Assembly: GCF_018812025.1 (NCBI RefSeq)
Contig: NC_063050.1
Span: forward strand, 9,951,015 to 10,015,014
Origin: Megalobrama amblycephala
Lineage: Eukaryota; Chordata; Actinopteri; Cypriniformes; Xenocyprididae
Length of the DNA stretch: 64,000 bases
Direction: 5' to 3'
Below, piece after piece: positions 60,142 to 64,000 of the stretch (position 1 is its first letter; every line of letters starts with the position of its first letter). The notes beneath the pieces are model-generated. The model had not been told where the DNA came from. It did no database searches and was given only the letters and a program-made list of their open reading frames with translations. Both the position numbers and the translations under genes were made by a program.

Positions 60142-62323
60142 ATGAAGATCATCTTGACTTTCACTCTGCTGATGATTCCTGGTAAGAATCTGAACTCAGA
60201 GTAAATCACTAAAAACAGCACAGATTTCGTGGAATATTTGAAAGTTAATTTCTGTTCAGTCTTATGAATGTATTAGCTGGTTTGTTGTAGGAGTCGTGAG
60301 CTCCATCAGTGTGACGGGATATTCAGGAGGAGGAGTCACGATCACATGCAAATATGATAGAGGATATACAGCAAATAAAAAGTATTTTTGTAAAGGACAG
60401 TGGTCAGACTGCAAAGACCAAATCAAGACTGATGAGAAATATAAATGGGATCCTTCTGGAAGATTCTCTCTGTATGACGACAAAAGATCAGCAGTGTTCA
60501 CTGTGACCATCAGAGATCTGAGTGAAGAGGATTCTGACACGTACTGGTGTGGAACTGATATATATGCAAAAATTGATTCCTACACTGAAGTGAATCTGAA
60601 GGTTATAAGAGGTGAGTAACTGAGAGCCTCAAACCCATGATGATCTCCACAACATCACGATAACAATACTGATGTAAATCCTGCAGTTCATATGTAACCC
60701 CTAAATGATGCCAGAAAATCAGTAATGAGGGCAAATACACTGACTTTCTTTAACTCCCAGTGTGTGTGTGTGTGTATGTCTGTGTTTGTCATTAAATGAA
60801 GATGACCCCTACTGTGTTCAACAGGTCAACCAGTCAGGAGTGTGAGAGGATATTCAGGAGGAAACGTCATTATAAACTACAAATATGAGATGCAACACGT
60901 GTACCAAGAGAAATATTTCTGTAAAACTGGAGGTCAATGTTTTACTGTAATAAACACTAACAGAGCAGCAGGATGGGAACAGGACAGACGATTCTCCGTT
61001 CAGGATGACAGATCTGCAGGTCTCTTACGTGTGTTTATCAGAGATCTGAATGAGAACGACTCTGGAGAATATCAGATTACAGTCAAAGTTTCTGAAGAAT
61101 ACAGTTTCTTCTCTGGGTTTAATCTGATCATCAGAGACAGTGAGACGCTTTCATTCATTTCTGCATTATTTGACAGAATCCATGAATATATGTGGTCATT
61201 GTAACATTGCTGCACTTGATTTGGATCTGAAACAGATGATTGTTGTGTGAAGAGCATCAGTCTATCAGCTGCTGCAGGAGGATCTGTGAACATCAGCTGC
61301 AAATACCCACAATCCCACATTAGTGATGTGAAGTTTCTCTGCTGGAGATCTGGAGCTGATCTCTGTGCTGAAGAGACGTCTGTGAAGGAGAGCAGAAGAT
61401 GGAGTCCTGAGGGAAAGATCCAGCTGTATGATGACAGAGAAGAGCAGCTCCTGATGGGAAGCATCAGTCATGTGACTGAACAAGATTCAGAATACTGGTG
61501 TGGAGTTCAGTCTGATCAAGGACACAAGAGCTTCATCACACGAGTCCTGATCAGTGTTACAGGTGAGAAATGATCACTACTTACAATTATTGGTTTATAT
61601 GATTCATGTTGTTGTTTAAACATCTTGATTGTTTTAAAGTAACTAGAAACTGAAGCTGAGTGTTTTTGCTGCTGTATCAGGGTGATGATGTGTCAGCAAA
61701 TGTGAATGTGTGAAAGTTTACAGAAGCTCTCTGTGGTTTATTTTCAATGTGCAAAAACAGAAGTTAATTTTCTGCATGAGACATTAATTTACTGGCATCT
61801 CTATGATACTGTGAAAACATTACTGTTATTACAGAGACAAATGACCTGAATACACCATATCCTTCATCATCATCATCATCACCCCCACCATCATCATCAT
61901 CATCACCCCCATCATCATCATCATCATCACCCCCATCATCATCATCATCATCACCACCATCATCATCATCATCAGTGAAAACTCAAATGATCACAGAAAT
62001 CACATTGACTTCACTTGATACAACATCAACAATAACAGGTAAATATTACTGTACTAAAACCTCTTCATATTTTCTTGTTTGAATCTCACATTGATCATTA
62101 AAATCCTCTTTCTCTTGTGTTTTCAGGCTCTTCAGTGATCTTCATTTCTGTTTTGGTTTTGCTCCTAATTGGTGTCCTGATGTTTCTAGTGGCCGTACGA
62201 AAGAATAAAGAGGCTCACGGTGATTACAGTTTCATATCTTTGCTATTTTTTCATCAGTTTGTAATACTGAATGACCCTCTACGTGAGATTCAGATTCATC
62301 ACAGACAGTTTAAAGTGTGTTGA
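60142..62323 (+). CDS. Unit G: three-Ig-domain receptor, chimeric (A/B/C-type D1-D3 with F-type stalk and TM); 3' end unresolved
   Basis: Exons: 60142-60181, 60291-60611 (D1: TITCKY, YFCKG, SDCKD, YWCGT), 60825-61139 (D2, no canonical Cys pair), 61236-61562 (D3, nearly identical to A-C), 61835-62038 (stalk, ETNDLNTPYPSSSS then expanded Ser/Pro), 62127-62219 (TM, then AVRKNKEAHG). Stalk and TM match unit F rather than A-C, without the Glu of F. The last tail exons of unit F (ITIM part) have no counterpart downstream to 64000. Either they lie beyond the window, or the transcript reads through the TM donor to the stop TGA at 62323 with a tail free of ITIMs. The end coordinate given is that read-through stop. 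Confidence 0.75.
61857..61974. repeat. Coding (TCA)n/CCC minisatellite in unit G stalk
   Basis: Units of TCATCATCATCATCACCCCC repeat about four times and encode Ser-rich blocks punctuated by Pro. Unit F has only a short version of the same tract. Confidence 0.85.
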
Positions 62324-62550
62324 AGTGAAAGTAAAGATCATCATCGCCCTCTACTGGCCTTCACTAGACAGACATGATGGTGATGATGCTTTTGAACTGT
62401 TCTATAATTATTATTTATTTATTTTTTTTATTCATTTAGGTTTATGTTATTTATGTACATTTGGTGAGCACCCCCCTGTTTATTCTGTAATGGTTTGCTC
62501 TGTTTTATTTTGGTTTGCCTTAAAAGCAGGGGTTTTCAACCCTGGTCTAC

Positions 62551-62980
62551 TGTGGCCGAGAGAGCTCAACGCGCTGCAAATAAAGAAAACATCTTCATCA
62601 GTTTGACAACACACGCGCTGCAAATTCCACAACACTTACAAATAGTGAAACGCGCTGCAAATAGCACATACCAGGCCCAGCGATCTCAAGTCCTTCTGCG
62701 ATGATCTGAATGATGATGATGATGGTGACGATAATGATTAGGCTACTTTTAGAATTAAAATAATAATTTAATTTGCCCTGCAATAATTTATAGTGCCTCA
62801 TGCATAACCGACGCGATTAGATTAGCTAATTAGAAAAACTCAGCTAAAGTGAAAGTAAAAACTCAGCAATGAGAGCTCTACTTCAACATGTTCTGATAAC
62901 TATTTAACCTTAATTTATTTCTTAATATTTCTCTTGTGGCCCATACGTATTGAAAAAAATGAGAAGAGATATAGGTGTTA

Positions 62981-63012
<32 letters not shown>

Positions 63013-63594
63013 CACCTATATCTCTTCTCATTTTTTTCAATATGTATGGGCCACAAGAGAAATTAAGAAATAAATTAAGGTTAAATAGTTATCAGAACAT
63101 GTTGAAGTAAAGCTCTCGTCGCTGAGTTTTTACTTTCACTTTCTGCAGTGAATAATTGACTGGGATTTGAGACATAAAATCAAGTAAATTATTAAAAAAT
63201 ATATATTATTTATTATTAATCATTTATTAATAATATTTTAACGAAAAATAATATCCCCCAAATCGTTTGTCCTGGCGCCGAGACTGGCACAGACCACAAC
63301 GAAAATGTTATAGGGAACACATTGACGTACCTGTCTGGTGGGACCGCTGGCTGGGATTGTTCATGTTTACTCTTAGGTGGTGTGCACCTGAAAGGTGAGT
63401 TTTTTCGTTTTGTTTGTTAACATTCTGATTATGAGCAGTCCTATTTGCAGCGCTTTTCATTATTTGTAAGTGTTGTGAACTTTTGCAGCGCATGTGTTGT
63501 CAAACTGATGAAGATGTTTTCTTTATTTGCTGGTGTTTTTTCTATTTGCATGTGTTTTCTTCATTTGCAGCGTGTTGAGCTCTCTCGGCCACCA
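62551..63594. mobile_element. Long inverted-repeat element (about 1.04 kb) with GTGGCCGAGAGAGCTCAAC ends
   Basis: GTGGCCGAGAGAGCTCAACG at the left and TTGAGCTCTCTCGGCCAC at the right are inverted. Both arms carry repeated CGCTGCAAAT words (62571, 62612, 62652; inverted near 63447, 63486, 63564). It splits an older repeat (CAACCCTGGTC before, TGGTCCTGGAGAGC after). A second, tighter palindrome (62846-63142) is nested inside. No transposase is present. Confidence 0.75.
62846..63142. repeat. Near-perfect 130-bp-arm palindrome with poly-A centre
   Basis: AAAGTGAAAGTAAAAACTCAG at the left is answered by CTGAGTTTTTACTTTCACTTT at the right. Inward, GAGAAGAGATATAGGTGTTA faces ACACCTATATCTCTTCTC. The centre is about 30 A residues (62983-63012). 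Few mismatches imply recent origin or correction. Confidence 0.9.
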
Positions 63595-64000
63595 TACTGG
63601 TCCTGGAGAGCAACGGTCCTGCAGATTTTGGCTACGTTTACACATGGGCGGCTATTTTCATAAACGGACATTTCAACCTCTCCGGTTTCAAAAATAACAT
63701 CGTGCACACATATGTCAGTTTTCAGAAAAGTGTTCATTTACACGTACCCGTGTATATATGACGTCAAGAGTGTAACGAGCAGCTCAAGCCCACGTAAGCC
63801 AATCAGAATCCCGAAAAAGAATCCCGAATTCCTCTTGAAGTGATTCGAAGTTGTTGCAAAATTGCTGATCTCCGAGCACTCATTCGTCTCTGCTCCTCGA
63901 CATAATGGAGCAGCTGTATTTGCAAATGCAAACACACGAGAAGAGTTTGCACCAACATAAATGCGACTGCTACTCTAAACGCTTCTATGATCACATGTAA
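63595..64000. other. End of window, repeat-like, no exon recognised
   Basis: TTGGCTACGTTTACACATGG and CGTTTACACGTACC-type words look like ends of fish DNA transposons. No counterpart of the tail exons of units A-F was found here. Confidence 0.4.

Overview
The window looks like nuclear DNA of a teleost, most likely a cyprinid. Genes have vertebrate GT-AG introns. The sequence between them is AT-rich and packed with fish-type DNA transposons (hAT-like, TTAA-target and TA-target elements), LINE and DIRS-like fragments and microsatellites. No prokaryotic, tRNA or rRNA gene was seen. The species call is an inference from repeat style and receptor family.

All recognisable genes belong to one family: CD300/CMRF35-like, polymeric-Ig-receptor-like (PIGRL/CLM) immune receptors, all on the + strand. 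There are seven units, A to G. A (1-2077) lacks its 5' end and G (60142-) lacks a recognisable 3' end. B (6901-11567) and C (16598-22249) carry signal peptide, three V-type Ig domains (D1-D3), Ser-rich stalk, transmembrane segment and Tyr-containing tail. D (25228-30351), E (38524-43150) and F (48578-55965) keep D1, stalk, TM and tail, but D2/D3 are deleted or reduced to relics. All exons of B-F join in frame with consistent phases (458, 478, 291, 383 and 237 aa). E carries three canonical ITIM-like motifs and F at least one. Tails of A-D have Tyr motifs but no canonical ITIM.

A to C are products of a recent tandem duplication with a unit of about 9.5-10.6 kb. Size differences come from dated insertions, for example a 2.5-kb hAT-like element in the A/B interval and a 2.26-kb TTAA-target element in the B/C interval, each with its empty site visible in the paralogous copy. 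G is a chimera: D1-D3 of the A/B/C type are joined to the stalk and TM of the F type.

Each unit whose 5' end is visible (B-G) has a (CT)n tract ending in CAG, then a PU.1/ETS-like AGAGGAAGTG exactly 151 bp before the ATG. B, C and E, and D in displaced form, also have an upstream ETS-IRF composite (EICE-like) site. This fits myeloid or lymphoid expression. D1, and D3 where present, should bind ligand or Ig outside the cell, and the tails should recruit SH2 proteins. Paired activating and inhibitory receptor diversification by domain loss, tail-repeat expansion and exon shuffling is the main theme.
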